A stretch of 64,000 nt of DNA from the NCBI GenBank assembly GCA_028023455.1, contig JAQFVV010000032.1, positions 1,552,001 to 1,616,000 on the forward strand. The letters run 5' to 3'. The notes beneath the pieces were generated by a model. That model did not search any database and was not told the DNA's origin. It saw nothing but the letters and a program-made list of their open reading frames with translations. Shown one piece after another: positions 62,566 through 64,000 of the stretch; within the stretch, counting starts at the first letter, position 1, and every line of letters starts with the position of its first letter. Source of the DNA: Epiperipatus broadwayi (lineage: Eukaryota > Onychophora > Udeonychophora > Euonychophora > Peripatidae). A program made the position numbers and the translations under genes.

Positions 62566-62710
62566 GATTTGTGGGGGAGAAGAAACTGAAAATGACCATT
62601 TGATTTGTGGGGGAGAAGAAACTGAAAACGACTATTTAAATCAAGTCAGATTGTGAAGGAGAGGAAGCAGAGAATGAACATATTCATTCTCTACTTCCTC
62701 TCTCTCACTT
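62566..62710. repeat. 36-bp tandem repeat and adjoining 22-bp-arm hairpin
   Basis: 'gatttgtgggggagaagaaactgaaaa' starts at 62566 and 62602 with a diverged third copy at 62649. The third copy runs into a hairpin: 'gagaggaagcagagaatgaa' (62659-62678) pairs with 'ttcattctctacttcctctc' (62683-62702) with one mismatch. Confidence 0.85.
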
Positions 62711-63640
62711 AAAAATATAACTTCATTTAGCACTATGAATATAACCTGCCCAGTTGAAAGCAGTATTCAGCTGTAGTAAATTTGTAATAGTTATTAATCT
62801 TTCCTTTGTAGTGAACTATGCTCCATATTGAATTACAAAATAAAAAGGAAACAAAGTAAAGTTTATAAGAGTTACAGAATATATACAATGTTATAATTTT
62901 GCCTGATACTGTTGACTTGGTGTGCATTTAGTTGCCATGCAATTATTTATGAATTTTTGAGTATCGTTCTAAGCTTACCTATCATTTCCAGATATACTGT
63001 GATAGCTTGCTTTATGAATAGTTACTGTGACATTTTCAGCTGCTTAATGACAGCTTGCCTTATGTCTGAATTAGGTTCTAACAACTTCCAGTTCTAACAT
63101 AATCTTGTCTCACTGCTTTAATCATATTGTGGACAAGGTTCATACTGTACACTCAGATCTGACAGTAAATTGTTATTGTCTTCCCTTAACTTCCAACTGG
63201 GCTGACTATTTATAATCAGATTCCCTTTCATAATGAAAATCTGATTTACTAATCATCACCCATTGGCATGTTACGACTATTGGATATATGTTATCTCTGA
63301 GTGCTTGATTTGATCAAGATAACATGAAATCTAGATTAGTCCATTAGTTGAAGGTAAATTGAGATATAACATCCACCCTCACTCTGGATGAAAATTAAGC
63401 CTTGGAGAATGTAATCATTCTGATGCTTTGGTGGATGTCTTCATAACTTTCTGGCTCAATCAGATTTGGTGACTTAATCAACAGGTCCAGTGTCATCATT
63501 TGTAGATCTGGTAACTTTGAACTTTGTAGACTCATCACTGCTGGTCAGTGACTTTTCACTGTTGACTAGTGACTCTACACAGTTGGCTGATAACTCCTAT
63601 CTTGACTAGTGGTGTATAATTAAACCTTAACTGTTTTATG
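62711..63640. other. gene-free DNA
   Basis: No supported gene. Repeated short words of the 'gttgactagtgact' type occur at about 63540-63610. Confidence 0.45.
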
Positions 63641-63654
63641 TGTCTTTGGTGTTG

Positions 63655-63945
63655 TTATTCATCAATTGTTTGAACAATCTCTGTTTGCAATCCTTTTAAT
63701 TTGATCACATCTGCTGGGGCCTATTCCCTTGAAGATATGGCATAGAACTTAAGCCCCATCTGCATTTTAGAATTTTTTATTTTCATGGTTTGTTCTTGGG
63801 TTCAATCCCTGTATATTATCAATAAGCTCTGGGTAGACACTATTAGATTTTATTTTTATGAGCTGGTTCACCTTAGTCACTGTAAAGTCCAAGTGATTGA
63901 ATCAGTCATGGCCTAGTAAATTTCAGACACAACAAGAAGCATATA
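63655..63945 (-). pseudogene. Ty3/gypsy-like pol relic (protease end), truncated by window edge
   Basis: Reading leftward on the minus strand from about 63940, LLVVSE in one frame is followed, after a frameshift, by NLLGHD, an in-frame stop where tryptophan is usual, and FNHLDFTV. This corresponds to the conserved (L)LVV...G.NLLGRDWL segment at the end of the aspartic protease in Ty3/gypsy pol. About 50 further codons follow (VYPELIDNIQGLNP), where the protease-reverse transcriptase linker would be, then frames break. The match is short and damaged, so the family call is moderate. The catalytic protease motif would lie beyond the right edge. Confidence 0.5.
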
Positions 63946-64000
63946 TATATATAGTTTTATTAGGGATAGACATAGTAACTTTAATATAAAACTATATACA

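Overview
This is a metazoan genomic window, very AT-rich (about three quarters A+T by eye) and almost free of genes. There are no prokaryotic operons, ribosome-binding sites or long intact ORFs. The tally is one plausible spliced exon near the left end, a dense and multilayered set of transposable-element remains, and an unusual number of long inverted repeats. RTE and Jockey-type LINE relics, a ZBED5/SCAND3-like hAT relic, a tRNA-derived SINE and LTR-like insertions together suggest an invertebrate animal with a repeat-rich genome. The sequence alone does not fix the taxon.

Layout. 1-4 kb: AT-rich DNA, a 76-bp exon candidate (1446-1521) and a 43-bp-arm hairpin (3568-3658). 4-5.8 kb: an array of a ~430-bp repeat in which three forward copies meet three inverted copies. 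6.3-6.7 kb: an unidentified coding-like relic. 8.2-9.0 kb: a decayed RTE LINE. 9.8-10.3 kb: a dispersed repeat with a second copy at 42.9-43.4 kb. 10.9-12.3 kb: a foldback DNA transposon with a perfect 8-bp target duplication, followed by another coding-like relic. 15.2-18.8 kb: a 5'-truncated RTE LINE with a largely open reading frame, split by a 2.2-kb LTR-like insertion flanked by CTTG; a second copy of that insertion lies at 19.8-21.8 kb with its internal blocks in a different order. 25.2 kb: a young tRNA-derived SINE.

29.8-30.6, 34.0-34.7, 37.2-37.4 and 58.5-58.8 kb hold foldback or MITE-type inverted repeats. 38.4-40.1 kb is a GC-richer island with a coding relic, a 98-codon ORF and an 80-bp tandem repeat. 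49.4-51.7 kb is a decayed autonomous hAT element; 56.1-57.4 kb is a well-preserved non-autonomous hAT with a 15-bp terminal inverted repeat. 53.2-55.6 and 62.0-62.5 kb are relics of one Jockey-type LINE. The right edge enters an apparent Ty3/gypsy pol relic on the minus strand.

No gene network can be described. The window is best read as intergenic or intronic DNA built by nested insertions, several of which retain target duplications and so give their order of arrival. The most unusual items are the LTR-like pair with permuted internal blocks and terminal hairpins, the foldback element at 10.9 kb, and the concentration of long hairpins able to form double-stranded RNA if transcribed.
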